From: an uncultured Burkholderiales bacterium
Lineage (GTDB): Bacteria > Pseudomonadota > Gammaproteobacteria > Burkholderiales > Burkholderiaceae_C
NCBI GenBank assembly: GCA_937873395.1
Contig: CALMYH010000158.1
Span: 1 to 40,104, forward strand
DNA length: 40,104 bases
Reading direction: 5' to 3'
The notes under the pieces were generated by a model. That model saw nothing but the letters and a program-made list of their open reading frames with translations, made no database searches and had not been told where the DNA came from. Position 1 is the stretch's first letter. The number at the start of each line of letters is the position of its first letter. This document shows, piece after piece, positions 1-10,522 of this stretch. The translations under genes and the position numbers were made by a program.

Positions 1-40
1 CTGAAACACAGGGTTTGCCCGGATCGGGTATGGTTCGGGC

Positions 41-2572
41 ATGGTGTCTGTTCCCGTCTCTTTCTGGTCCCTGGGCTGGCGCACTCTCTGGCGCGACTGG
101 CGTGCGGGCGAGTTGCGCCTGCTGCTGATTGCGGTCACGCTGGCGGTCGCGGCCCTGACCGCGGTGGGCTTCTTCGCCGACCGCCTGCAAAACGGCCTGC
201 AGCGCGACGCCCGGGCACTGATCGGTGGCGACGCGGTGGTCAGCAGCGACCAGCCGGCGCCACCGGCCTTCGAGGCGCAGGCCCGCGAACTGGGCCTGCA
301 GGTGGCCCAGACCCTGAGTTTTCCGACCATGGGCCGCGCGCCCGACGAGCTCGGCGGCGCCGCGCGCCTGGTGGCCCTGAAGGCGGTGAGCGATGCTTAC
401 CCGCTGCGGGGCGCTTTGCGCCTGGCCGACCGGCCCGGTGGCACCGACCAGGCGGTGGCCGAGGTGCCGCCCCGGGGTCGCGCCTGGGTGGATCCGGCGC
501 TGCTGGGTGTGCTGGAGCTGGAGATCGGGCAGACCCTGTGGCTGGGCGATAGCGCGTTCGTGCTGGACAAGGTCATCGTGGTCGAACCCGATCGCGGGGC
601 CGGCTTCATGAGCTTTGCGCCCCGGGTGATGATCCATGCCGACGACCTGCCGGCCACTGGTCTGGTGCAGCCGGCCAGCCGCCTGAGTTACCGCCTGGCG
701 GTGGCCGGTGACGATGCCGCGGTGGCCCGTTTCGTGCGCTGGGCCGAAGCCGAGATCGACCGGCCCGAAGTGCGCGGCATCCGCCTGGAATCGCTGGAAG
801 GCGGACGCCCCGAGATGCAGCAGACCCTGGAACGGGCCGAGAAATTCCTCAACCTGGTGGCCCTGCTGGCGGCGCTGCTGTGTGCGGTGGCCGTCGCCAT
901 CGCTTCGCGCGGCTTCGCCCAGCGCCACCTGGACGACTGCGCCATGCTGCGGGTACTGGGCCTGTCGCAGGGCACGATGGCGCGGGCCTACACGCTGGAG
1001 TTCATCCTCGTGGGCTTGATGGCCAGCGCGCTCGGTCTGGTGCTGGGTTTTGCGGTCCACCATGTGTTTGTGGTGCTGCTGGCCGGCCTGGTGGATGCCG
1101 GTCTGCCGGCGCCGGGGCTGGGGCCGGTCTGGCTCGGCCTGGGCATGGGCCTGACTCTCATGATTGCCTTCGGACTGCCACCGGTGCTGCAGCTCTCGCG
1201 GGTGCCGCCGCTGCGGGTGATCCGCCGCGACGTGGGTCAGCTCAAGCCCGCCAGTCTGGCGGTGTTGCTGCTGGGCATGGTCGGCTTTGCCGGCCTGCTC
1301 ATGATGGCCAGCCGCGACCTGCGCCTGGGCGGTATCGCGGTGGGCGGCTTCGCCGTGGCCGTGGTGCTGTTTGCCGTGGTCAGCTACCTGGCGGTGCGCC
1401 TGCTGCGCGCCAGCGTCAATGAAAACACCGCGCCCCGAGCCCTCATCATGGCCACCCGCCAGCTATCGGCCCGCCCGGTGTACGCCGTGGTACAGATCAG
1501 CGCGCTGTCGGTCGGCCTGCTGGCGCTGGTGCTGCTGGTCTTGTTGCGCACCGACCTGATCGCCAGCTGGCGCAACGCCACGCCACCCGACGCGCCCGAC
1601 CGCTTCGTGATCAACATCCAGCCCGATCAGGACCAGGCGTTCCGGGCTGCGCTGAAGGAGGGCGGCGTGAACGAGTTCGACTGGTATCCGATGATCCGCG
1701 GGCGTCTGGTCAGCATCAACGGTCAGACCGTCGACCCCGACAGCTTTGCCACCGACCGTGCCCAGCGACTGGTCGAGCGCGAGTTCAACCTGTCGCACAG
1801 CGCCACCCTGCCGCCGCACAACCCGGTCTCGGCCGGCCGCTGGACCGACGACGAGGCCGATGCCCTGAGTGTGGAGGAGGGCCTGGCCCAGGAGCTGGGC
1901 CTGAAGCTCGGCGACCGGCTGGGCTTCGACATCGCCGGCATCGTCACCGAGGGGCGCATCACCAGCCTGCGCAAGGTGGACTGGGGCTCGATGCGGGTGA
2001 ACTTCTTCGTCATCTTTCCGCGCGCGCAGATGGAGGAGGTGCCGCTGACCTACATCAGCGCTTTCCGCGCCCCCCCGGCCGGTTCCGCCTTCGACAACGC
2101 GCTGGTGCGGCAGTTTCCCAACATCACCAACGTCGACATGAGCCAGACCATCGCCCAGGTGCAGCGTGTGCTGGGGCAGGTGATCCGCGCGGTCGAGTTC
2201 CTGTTTGCCTTCACCCTCGCCGCCGGGCTGGTGGTGCTGCTGGCTGCGGTCACGGCCACCCGGGGCGAGAGGGAGCGCGAGTTCGCCGTCCTGCGGGCGG
2301 TCGGGGCCAGCTCCGGCTTGCTGCGGCAGGTCCAGCGCATCGAACTGCTGGGCGTCGGCTTGCTGGCGGGTGTGCTGGCCTCTGTGGTGGCGGTCGTGGT
2401 GGGTTGGGCGCTGGCCCGGTACGCCTTCGAGTTCGCCTGGACCGCCTCACCGCTGGTGCCTCTGGCCGGCGCGCTGGCCGGTGCCTTGCTGGCGCTGGCC
2501 GCCGGCTGGTGGGGGCTGCGCGGCGTGTTGCGCACCCCGGTGGTGGAAACGCTGAGGCGGGCCGCATCGTGA
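41..2572 (+). CDS. FtsX-type ABC transporter permease (YbbP-like)
   Basis: An 843-residue inner-membrane permease of the MacB/FtsX superfamily, close in size and layout to E. coli YbbP (about 800 residues). An N-terminal membrane segment lies near residues 27-46. A large extracytoplasmic part follows, then a first FtsX block near 265-390, more membrane segments near 405-460 and 480-505, a second periplasmic part, and the last FtsX block near 715-835. Family knowledge suggests export or lipoprotein-type substrate handling together with a separate ATPase; no ATPase is visible, and it may lie left of the window. The substrate cannot be told. The ATG at 41 has no clear ribosome binding site, but a TATGGT hexamer lies six bases before it. 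The stop overlaps the next gene by four bases, so the two are probably co-translated. Confidence 0.9.
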   Translation: MVSVPVSFWSLGWRTLWRDWRAGELRLLLIAVTLAVAALTAVGFFADRLQNGLQRDARALIGGDAVVSSDQPAPPAFEAQARELGLQVAQTLSFPTMGRAPDELGGAARLVALKAVSDAYPLRGALRLADRPGGTDQAVAEVPPRGRAWVDPALLGVLELEIGQTLWLGDSAFVLDKVIVVEPDRGAGFMSFAPRVMIHADDLPATGLVQPASRLSYRLAVAGDDAAVARFVRWAEAEIDRPEVRGIRLESLEGGRPEMQQTLERAEKFLNLVALLAALLCAVAVAIASRGFAQRHLDDCAMLRVLGLSQGTMARAYTLEFILVGLMASALGLVLGFAVHHVFVVLLAGLVDAGLPAPGLGPVWLGLGMGLTLMIAFGLPPVLQLSRVPPLRVIRRDVGQLKPASLAVLLLGMVGFAGLLMMASRDLRLGGIAVGGFAVAVVLFAVVSYLAVRLLRASVNENTAPRALIMATRQLSARPVYAVVQISALSVGLLALVLLVLLRTDLIASWRNATPPDAPDRFVINIQPDQDQAFRAALKEGGVNEFDWYPMIRGRLVSINGQTVDPDSFATDRAQRLVEREFNLSHSATLPPHNPVSAGRWTDDEADALSVEEGLAQELGLKLGDRLGFDIAGIVTEGRITSLRKVDWGSMRVNFFVIFPRAQMEEVPLTYISAFRAPPAGSAFDNALVRQFPNITNVDMSQTIAQVQRVLGQVIRAVEFLFAFTLAAGLVVLLAAVTATRGEREREFAVLRAVGASSGLLRQVQRIELLGVGLLAGVLASVVAVVVGWALARYAFEFAWTASPLVPLAGALAGALLALAAGWWGLRGVLRTPVVETLRRAAS

Positions 2573-2976
2573 GTGCTGGGAAGGCAGAGCCGGCGGCGCC
2601 GGCCACCCCCTTCGAATGGATCGGCGGCGAGGCGTCGGTGCGCGCCCTGGTGGACCGTTTTTACGACCTGATGGACCTGGAGCCAGCCTACCGCGAACTG
2701 CGTCAGGCCCATGGCAGCACGCTGGACGACGCGCGCCAGAAACTGCACTGGTTCCTCTGTGGCTGGCTGGGTGGGCCCCAGCACTACACCGAACGGTTTG
2801 GCCACCCGCGGCTGCGCATGCGCCACATGCCCTTTGCGATCGGCATTCTGGAGCGCGACCAGTGGCTGGCCTGCATGGACCAGGCCATGGTTGATGTGGC
2901 CGTGGACCCCGAGTTGCGCCGCCGGCTCGCGGCCAGTTTCTTCCAGACCGCCGACTGGATGCGCAACACGCCCTGA
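2569..2976 (+). CDS. Group II truncated haemoglobin
   Basis: A 135-residue globin of the short 2/2 fold. I chose the GTG at 2569, which forms a GTGA overlap with the permease stop; an upstream in-frame reading would lie wholly inside the permease gene. His86 (in RMRHMPF) fits the proximal haem ligand F8, Trp99 (in ERDQW) fits the G8 tryptophan that marks group II, and Tyr32 fits position B10. Family knowledge: these proteins bind O2, NO or sulfide and often act in peroxide or nitrosative stress defence; which applies here is not visible. The cytosolic globin is translationally coupled to an ABC permease, but nothing in the sequence shows a functional link. Confidence 0.9.
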   Translation: MSAGKAEPAAPATPFEWIGGEASVRALVDRFYDLMDLEPAYRELRQAHGSTLDDARQKLHWFLCGWLGGPQHYTERFGHPRLRMRHMPFAIGILERDQWLACMDQAMVDVAVDPELRRRLAASFFQTADWMRNTP

Positions 2977-2994
2977 GTGGCGCCGGCTGGCTGC

Positions 2995-3026
2995 TTGAAC
3001 GCGACCCCGGCAGGCTCGAGGATAAT
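2995..3026 (+). promoter_or_regulatory. Possible promoter of the queuosine-precursor transporter
   Basis: TTGAAC at 2995-3000 and GATAAT at 3021-3026, in the 98-base gap after the globin gene. The 20-base spacing is long for a sigma-70 promoter (18 if AGGATA at 3019 is used), so this is a tentative call. Confidence 0.3.
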
Positions 3027-3074
3027 CCGCCATCCGCGCCGCATGGCCGGCCCGGCTTCTCCCGCTTTTCCATC

Positions 3075-3731
3075 ATGACCTACCTGCTTCCCGGCATCCT
3101 GGCCATGGCGGCCATCGTGCTGGCCTCCAACATCCTGGTGCAATTCCTCTTCGGCCAGTGGCTGACCTGGGGTGCATTCACCTACCCGCTGGCCTTTCTG
3201 GTCACGGATCTGGTCAACTTCCTGCACGGGCCGCGGGCCGCCCGCAAGGTGGTGCTGGCCGGCTTCACGGTGGGCATCCTCTGTTCGCTGGTCGGCAGCC
3301 AGATCGTGGGCGAGTTCGGCCCGCTGGTGACCCTGCGCATCGCCCTGGCCTCGGGTGTGGCCTTCCTGGTGGCCCAGATGCTGGACGTGTTCCTGTTCGA
3401 CCGCCTGCGCCAGGGTGCCTGGTGGCGCGCACCCCTGGCCTCGACCGTGGTGGGCTCCACCATCGACACCCTGCTGTTTTTCTCCATCGCGTTCGCGGCG
3501 GCCCTGGTCTGGATCGAACCGGGCAACGACGTGGGCTGGGCCAACGAGATCCTGCCCCTGCTGGGCGTGGGGCCCGATGCGCCGCTGTGGGTGTCCATGG
3601 CCAGCGCCGACTGGCTGGTCAAGCTGGGCCTGGCCTTGCTGGCCCTGGTGCCGTTCCGATTCGTGGTGCAGCGCCTGCTGGCGCAACGGCGTGTGCTGGC
3701 TCAGACCGCCGGCTCGCGCAAAGCGCCCTGA
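3075..3731 (+). CDS. yhhQ: Queuosine precursor transporter (YhhQ/VUT family)
   Basis: A 218-residue integral membrane protein with about six hydrophobic segments. It has the VUT-family signature of a polar membrane stretch (TDLVNFLHGPRAARKVV near residues 45-60) followed by alternating membrane segments and GSTIDTLLFF near 130-140. E. coli YhhQ imports preQ0/preQ1 for tRNA queuosine modification; that role is inferred by family. The ATG at 3075 has no obvious ribosome binding site. Its last 31 bases overlap the 3' end of the convergent Smr gene, so each transcript would carry a short antisense tail to the other. Confidence 0.85.
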   Translation: MTYLLPGILAMAAIVLASNILVQFLFGQWLTWGAFTYPLAFLVTDLVNFLHGPRAARKVVLAGFTVGILCSLVGSQIVGEFGPLVTLRIALASGVAFLVAQMLDVFLFDRLRQGAWWRAPLASTVVGSTIDTLLFFSIAFAAALVWIEPGNDVGWANEILPLLGVGPDAPLWVSMASADWLVKLGLALLALVPFRFVVQRLLAQRRVLAQTAGSRKAP

Positions 3732-4363
3732 GCCTGCCTGAGCAGCACCAGCAGGGCCCCGGCACCGCCGTCCACAGGGCGTGCCTGGGCGAAAGCGAGC
3801 ACTTCGCTTTTCTGCACCAGCCAGCGCGGCACCCGGTCCTTGAGCACCGGGGTCCGTCCGGGGGACCCCAGGCCCTTGCCGTGCACCACACGCACGCAGC
3901 GCAGCCCTTGCTGGTGGCATTCACGCAGGAAACGCCCCAGGGCTTCGCGCGCTTCGTCGGTGCGCAGGCCGTGCAGGTCGATCTGCCGCTGGATGCTCCA
4001 GCGCCCGGCCCGAAGCCGCACCAGCACATCCGGCCCGAGGCCAGGCCGCAGAAAACTCAGGCGATCGTCGGTGTGCAGCAGGGTCTCGACGTCGAACTCG
4101 TCCGACAGGGCCTCGCGCATCACCGCCTCTTCGTCGCGTTGCCGCTGCAGCGGCAGGGTTGATGCACCCGGTCGGGGGTGCAGCACGCGGCCTGTCTCGC
4201 GCAGGGCGCGCACGGGCCCCACGGCCAGCTCGAACTGGCGTCGTTCCCGCATCTCGCGCTCCCGCCGCTCCCGCTCCGCCTGCTCACGTGCAGCGGCGGC
4301 CGCGGCGCGCTCGCGCATCAGCTGTCGCAGCGGCTGGAGATCGGCCAGAGATCGCACCTTCAT
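3701..4363 (-). CDS. Smr-domain protein
   Basis: A 220-residue protein. Residues 15-45 are a highly charged Ala/Glu/Arg stretch likely to form a helix or coiled coil. The Smr domain runs from about 125 to 205, with IDLHG at 128-132 and HGKG at 161-164, the two hallmark motifs of the domain. Family knowledge: Smr domains bind or nick nucleic acids (the MutS2 C-terminus) or cleave mRNA during ribosome rescue (SmrB). This one stands alone, without MutS parts. It lies 54 bases downstream of radC on the same strand. The ATG has no ribosome binding site and sits six bases after GACAAT, so it may have its own leaderless promoter. Its 3' end overlaps yhhQ by 31 bases. Confidence 0.85.
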   Translation of the reverse strand: MKVRSLADLQPLRQLMRERAAAAAAREQAERERREREMRERRQFELAVGPVRALRETGRVLHPRPGASTLPLQRQRDEEAVMREALSDEFDVETLLHTDDRLSFLRPGLGPDVLVRLRAGRWSIQRQIDLHGLRTDEAREALGRFLRECHQQGLRCVRVVHGKGLGSPGRTPVLKDRVPRWLVQKSEVLAFAQARPVDGGAGALLVLLRQAQGALREPAV

Positions 4364-4369
4364 GGAGGG

Positions 4370-4375
4370 ATTGTC
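4370..4375 (-). promoter_or_regulatory. Candidate -10 element of the Smr gene (leaderless)
   Basis: On the minus strand GACAAT is followed by six bases (CCCTCC) and then the ATG of the Smr gene. A start site at the usual distance would fall on or next to the ATG. No convincing -35 box is visible. Confidence 0.35.
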
Positions 4376-4417
4376 GGCCAGTGGACCGGCCGTGTCCGGA
4401 CCCAGGGCCCAAGACCC

Positions 4418-5110
4418 TCAGACCAGCCCCATTTCGGCCATCGACACCGCCTGGCTGCGGGTGACGATGAAATGGTCCAGCACGCGGATGTCCACCAGGG
4501 CCAGAGCGGCCTTGAGCGACTGCGTCAGCGATTCGTCGGCACGCGAGGGCTCGGCCACCCCGCTGGGGTGGTTGTGGGTGAGCACCACCGCCGCCGCGTG
4601 GTGATGCAGGGCGCGCAGCACCACCTCGCGGGGATAGACGCTGGTCTGTGTCAGAGTGCCGCGAAACAGCTCCTCCATGGCAATCAGGCGGTTCTGGCTG
4701 TCCAGGTACAGGACGGCGAACACCTCGTGGGCACGCGCCCCGAGCTGCAGCTGCAGGAAGTCCCGCACCGCTCGCGGGCTGTCGAACAGGGGCCGGCTGC
4801 CCAGTTCCTGGGCCAGCGCCCGTCGGGCCAGTTCAAGCACGGCGACCACCTCGGCCCGTTTGGCCGGTCCCAGGCCTTTGATTTCCCGCAGCGCGTCGGC
4901 ACCGGTGTGCAGCAGGCCGGCCAGACCGCCAAAGCGGTCCAGCAGTTCCTGCGCCAGCTGTAGCACGTGCTTGCCAGGCAGGCCGGTGCGCAGCAGCAGG
5001 GCCAACAGTTCTGCATCACCCAGGGCCGCAGGGCCGCGTGTGAGCAACTTTTCCCGGGGTCGCGCGTCGGGCGGCAGGCTGCGCAGCCCGGACATCACCG
5101 CTTCTGCCAT
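4418..5110 (-). CDS. radC: RadC family JAB-domain protein
   Basis: A 230-residue protein. The N-terminal part (about 15-95) has the UPF0758 layout with a helix-hairpin-helix-like segment ([10 protein letters not shown] near 79-88). The C-terminal part is the JAB/MPN metalloprotease-like domain, with a glutamate at 146/147, His179 and His181 (THNHPSG) and Asp192 as the likely zinc site. It is full length for the family. The historical name implies DNA repair, but that role is disputed, so treat the function as unknown. The ATG at 5110 is preceded by a good GGAGG ribosome binding site about seven bases away. It is divergent from the FKBP gene and upstream of the Smr gene. Confidence 0.9.
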   Translation of the reverse strand: MAEAVMSGLRSLPPDARPREKLLTRGPAALGDAELLALLLRTGLPGKHVLQLAQELLDRFGGLAGLLHTGADALREIKGLGPAKRAEVVAVLELARRALAQELGSRPLFDSPRAVRDFLQLQLGARAHEVFAVLYLDSQNRLIAMEELFRGTLTQTSVYPREVVLRALHHHAAAVVLTHNHPSGVAEPSRADESLTQSLKAALALVDIRVLDHFIVTRSQAVSMAEMGLV

Positions 5111-5140
5111 GAGGTTTCCTCCCTTGTTCTCCCGGGTTTT

Positions 5141-5146
5141 TACAAT
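5141..5146 (+). promoter_or_regulatory. Candidate -10 (TACAAT) upstream of fkpB-ispH
   Basis: TACAAT lies 85 bases before the FKBP gene start, in the radC/fkpB divergent gap of 121 bases. TTGTTC at 5124 is too close (11 bases) to be an ideal -35. The same TACAAT hexamer recurs before serS and the PHP gene. Confidence 0.35.
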
Positions 5147-5231
5147 AGAGGACCTGGGTTTCTCGCGCGGCCTTCCCCCATCAGGGGTATGCCGCCCGGA
5201 CAGCCCCCCTCATCACCTTTGCCCCATACCC

Positions 5232-5677
5232 ATGCCACAGGTCCAGGACGGCTCTTTTCTTACGCTGCATTACCGCCTCTCGGGCGCCGACGGTCGTGTG
5301 TTGATCGACACCTTCACCGGACAGCCCGCGACCCTGAGCATTGGCAGCGGTCAGCTCTCGCCCGCCATCGAGCAGCGGCTGATCGGTCTGGACGAGGGCA
5401 CAAGCACCACCATTGAACTGGCCGCCGGCGAGGCTTTTGGCGAGCACCAGACTGACATGGTCCAGTGGGTGGCCCGCAAGCTGCTGAACGAGCTGGGCGA
5501 TCCTCACGAACGGTACGCGCTCGGCGACGTGGTGCAGTTCCCCACCCCGGACGGCCTGGGCAGCTACGCCGGTGCCGTGCGCGAGGTGCGCGAAGACGGT
5601 GCTGTGCTGTTCGATTTCAACCATCCGCTGGCGGGCCAGCCCGTGACCTTCCAGGTCGAACTGATCGGGGTGCTGTG

Positions 5678-5678
<1 letters not shown>
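5232..5678 (+). CDS. fkpB: FKBP-type peptidyl-prolyl isomerase (FkpB/SlpA-like)
   Basis: A 148-residue protein with the SlyD/FkpB layout: an FKBP fold split by an insert-in-flap segment. [13 protein letters not shown] opens the FKBP strand, [14 protein letters not shown] near residues 38-51 is the FKBP core, and [13 protein letters not shown] leads into the inserted domain. The role is proline isomerisation and chaperoning in the cytosol (family knowledge). The ATG at 5232 is chosen because homology begins at PQVQDG; there is no clear ribosome binding site. It is followed by ispH with a one-base stop/start overlap, the same neighbour pair as in E. coli. Confidence 0.88.
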
Positions 5679-8045
<2,367 letters not shown>

Positions 8046-8062
8046 CGGACGCGGCCAGCCAC

Positions 8063-8090
8063 AAAAAAAGCCCGGCGGTGCCGGGCTTTT
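8063..8090. terminator. Bidirectional terminator between serS and tRNA-Ser
   Basis: An inverted repeat (AAAGCCCGGC / GCCGGGCTTT) around a three-base loop, with A7 on the left and T4 on the right. The T7 tract on the minus strand suits the tRNA-Ser transcript; the plus strand serves serS. Confidence 0.85.
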
Positions 8091-8097
8091 GCGTCTG

Positions 8098-8189
8098 TGG
8101 CGGAGAAGGAGGGATTCGAACCCTCGATACAGTATGAACTGTATGCCGGATTTCGAATCCGGTGCATTCGACCACTCTGCCACCTCTCC
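8098..8189 (-). tRNA. tRNA-Ser (anticodon CGA)
   Basis: A 92-base class II tRNA on the minus strand. The seven-base-pair acceptor stem (GGAGAGG / CTTCTCC) contains one G-U pair; the discriminator is G and CCA is encoded. The anticodon arm is CCGGA-TTCGAAA-TCCGG with anticodon CGA, reading UCG. A long variable arm (TACAG/CTGTA) is typical of serine tRNAs, and the T arm holds GGTTCGAATCC. It is convergent with serS. Confidence 0.96.
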
Positions 8190-8204
8190 GCGGTCAAGCC
8201 CTGC

Positions 8205-8210
8205 ATTCTA
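8205..8210 (-). promoter_or_regulatory. Candidate -10 (TAGAAT) of tRNA-Ser
   Basis: TAGAAT on the minus strand, with its nearest base 16 bases before the mature 5' end, in the context GCTAGAAT. The same GCTAGAAT precedes the tRNA-Thr gene at 31784. A weak GCGACT lies about 18 bases upstream. Confidence 0.35.
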
Positions 8211-8296
8211 GCAGCATCCGCATGTGCCAGTCGCCACGGTGTCAGGCCTGGCCGGCGGTGCGACAATGGCAACAGATCCATTTGCGATTGCGCACG

Positions 8297-9730
8297 ATGC
8301 TTGTCGATACCCAGCCCGCGACCCACCAGCACATTCCCGCGTCGCCCGAGGTGCGGGAGCAGTGGGTCAACGCCCAGTTGATCGGTGTCGTGATGGACGG
8401 GGCCATGACCTCGCTGCTGGCCTCGTGCATGGCCTTGCCGGCTCTGGTGTTCGTGCTGCTCGGTGAGGTCGACACCTACCTGTTGCTCGGGTGGATGGCG
8501 TTGATGGTGTTCATGCTGCTGCACCGCTACCGCGTCATCACCATCTACCGCATGCGTTATGACAGCGTCGGCGGCAGCACGCGGCAGGACTTCATGCAGC
8601 GTTACAGCTGGTCCTGGGTGCTGGCGGCTGCGGCCTGGGGTGTTCCCATCGGGCTGGCGTTCTTGCGGGCCGACATCTACGTGCAGTTTGTCTGCGCGCT
8701 GGTGGTGCTGGCACAAGGGCTGATTTCCATCATCACGCTCAGCGCCTGGTTTCCGCTGTTTCGTATGGCCAATGCGGCGGTGTTGCTGACGGTGACCGGC
8801 GGTATCGGGTTGCAGATCGCCCTGAGGGGACTGGACCAGCAAACGCTGGAAACCATGGCGATTCTCGTGGCGCTCCTGCTGATCTACTGGTGGCTTTTGC
8901 TGGTGGGCGGACGTCGTCTGCACGCCACGCAGCATTCGAATCTGGAGCTGCAGTTCTCCAACCAGGAGCTGATCGATTCGCTGACCCTGCAGACGCGGGC
9001 CTCACTGCGCGCCGTGGCCACCAAGAACCGTTTTCTCGCATCGGCTGCCCATGACCTGCGCCAGCCCGTCCATGCCCTGAGCCTGTATGCCGACTGGCTG
9101 GCGACCGAACCCGAAATGGCGCGCGACATTGCCCCGCGCATCCTGCAGTCCACGCGCGCCATCAACGAGTTGTTCGACTCGCTGTTCGACCTCACCCGCA
9201 TCGACGCCGGCAATTACAAGGTCAAGCTGCAGAATGTGTCGGTGCAGGCCTTGCTGGCCGATGTGGTGCTGCAGTTTGCGCCCGTGGCGGCAGCGAAGTC
9301 CCTGCGCCTGCGTTCCAGGGCCCCCGATGTGACCATCTGGGCCGATCCGGTGGTGCTGCGCCGCATTCTCGGCAACCTGGTGTCCAACGCGCTCAAGCAC
9401 ACCCAGAAGGGCGGCGTGCTGCTTGGCCTGCGCGTGCGTCGCGACATGGTGGTGTTCGAGGTCTGGGACACGGGCGTGGGCATTCCGCGTGAACACCAGC
9501 AGGCGATCTTCCAGGAGTTCTTTCGGGTGTCCCAGCACCAGGGCACCGAAGACAGCCTCGGTCTCGGGCTCACCATCGTTTCCAAGCTGGCGACCCTGAT
9601 GGGTTATCAGCTGGCTCTGAACTCCCAGGCCGGTCGGGGCAGTGTGTTTCGGGTGATGGTGCCGGCATTCACCCAGCCGGCGGCGTTGCGCGATCTGGGG
9701 CGCCCGCGGCCGCTGCCCAAGACTTCCTGA
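8297..9730 (+). CDS. Membrane sensor histidine kinase
   Basis: A 477-residue kinase. The N-terminal half (about 33-205) has six or so hydrophobic segments with short loops and no large periplasmic sensor, so the signal is probably sensed in or at the membrane. A short linker leads to the dimerisation/phosphoacceptor helix with His252 in AAHDLRQPVHAL. The ATPase domain has the N box (LGNLVSNALKHT near 358-369), G1 (DTGVGIP 391-397), the F box (FQEFFR) and G2 (GLGLTIVSKL 422-431). No receiver domain is attached. The ATG at 8297 is used; the reading frame is open upstream but runs into the tRNA. It converges with a response regulator 39 bases away, its likely partner. Confidence 0.9.
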   Translation: MLVDTQPATHQHIPASPEVREQWVNAQLIGVVMDGAMTSLLASCMALPALVFVLLGEVDTYLLLGWMALMVFMLLHRYRVITIYRMRYDSVGGSTRQDFMQRYSWSWVLAAAAWGVPIGLAFLRADIYVQFVCALVVLAQGLISIITLSAWFPLFRMANAAVLLTVTGGIGLQIALRGLDQQTLETMAILVALLLIYWWLLLVGGRRLHATQHSNLELQFSNQELIDSLTLQTRASLRAVATKNRFLASAAHDLRQPVHALSLYADWLATEPEMARDIAPRILQSTRAINELFDSLFDLTRIDAGNYKVKLQNVSVQALLADVVLQFAPVAAAKSLRLRSRAPDVTIWADPVVLRRILGNLVSNALKHTQKGGVLLGLRVRRDMVVFEVWDTGVGIPREHQQAIFQEFFRVSQHQGTEDSLGLGLTIVSKLATLMGYQLALNSQAGRGSVFRVMVPAFTQPAALRDLGRPRPLPKTS

Positions 9731-9769
9731 AGCGTTCGCTCTCCCACGCGGAGGCGAGGCGACGGCGCT

Positions 9770-10363
9770 TCAGAGTTCGAGCAGGCCGGCGGTGCGGGCC
9801 AGATGGCTGGCCTGGGAACGGCTCTTGACGTTCAGGCGCCTGAACAGGCGCCACAGGTGGACTTTGACCGTGTGCTCGCTGATCTGCAGCTGTTCGGCGA
9901 TGTCGCGGTTCGACAGACCCCGGTCCAGCATCACCAGCAACTGCTTCTGCCGCTTGGACAGCTTCTCGGGAATGGTCGGGGCGTTCTCGTCTTCGGGCTC
10001 GTCCGCCAGGAACTCGCGCAGGACCCGGGCGATCTGGGCGGCGCCGGCCGATTTTTCGACGTAAGCGTCTGCACCGGCTTCGCGCGAAAGATCCTCGTAG
10101 TCGGAGGCTGGCGAGGCAGACAGAACAATGAGGGAGGTGTCGGGCAGCATCTGCCGGATCTCACGCACCCCGGACACCCCGTTGGTGTCGGGCAGTTTCA
10201 GGTCCAGGCAGACCAGTTCAGGTTCTCCGTGCTCCGCAATCGCCCGGCTGACCGAGGCCAAGCGCTCGAGCTCGACCACCTGGGTCGATGCCCGCAGGCG
10301 GCGCAGCAGCATCACCACCGCTTCCCGCATCAATGGATGGTCGTCTATGACAAAAATGCTCAT
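9770..10363 (-). CDS. NarL/FixJ-type response regulator
   Basis: A 197-residue two-domain regulator. The receiver domain (about 1-118) has the acidic pair Asp7/Asp8, phosphoacceptor Asp54 (CLDLKLP), Ser82-type switch position (LSAS) and Lys104 (EKSAG). The LuxR-type helix-turn-helix follows (about 133-192: LSKRQKQLL, LSNRDIAEQLQISEHTVKVH). It likely binds DNA after phosphorylation by the convergent histidine kinase; the pairing is inferred from position, and target genes are unknown. The ATG at 10363 has no ribosome binding site; TATACT lies exactly six bases upstream. Confidence 0.92.
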   Translation of the reverse strand: MSIFVIDDHPLMREAVVMLLRRLRASTQVVELERLASVSRAIAEHGEPELVCLDLKLPDTNGVSGVREIRQMLPDTSLIVLSASPASDYEDLSREAGADAYVEKSAGAAQIARVLREFLADEPEDENAPTIPEKLSKRQKQLLVMLDRGLSNRDIAEQLQISEHTVKVHLWRLFRRLNVKSRSQASHLARTAGLLEL

Positions 10364-10369
10364 GGCGAA

Positions 10370-10375
10370 AGTATA
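10370..10375 (-). promoter_or_regulatory. Candidate -10 (TATACT) of the response regulator gene (leaderless)
   Basis: On the minus strand TATACT, then TTCGCC, then the ATG. An alternative -10 (TAATAC at 10376-10381) with TTGGGC at 10397-10402, 15 bases away, would give a short leader instead. Confidence 0.4.
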
Positions 10376-10522
10376 GTATTACAGGATGCGGCGTGTGCCC
10401 AAGCATAAGGGCAAAGGGGCGGTTTGGCGATAGCCGGACCGGCTTGCAAAGGGTGCTTGTGCCCTGTGTTCATCGGCACGCCCTGTCCGGTCTGGAATCC
10501 GCGAGCGTCAGCGCAAGACCCC

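Noticed and set aside
8098-8189. Integration site at tRNA-Ser or tRNA-Thr
   Set aside because: No integrase gene, no duplicated tRNA 3' end and no foreign genes are next to either tRNA.
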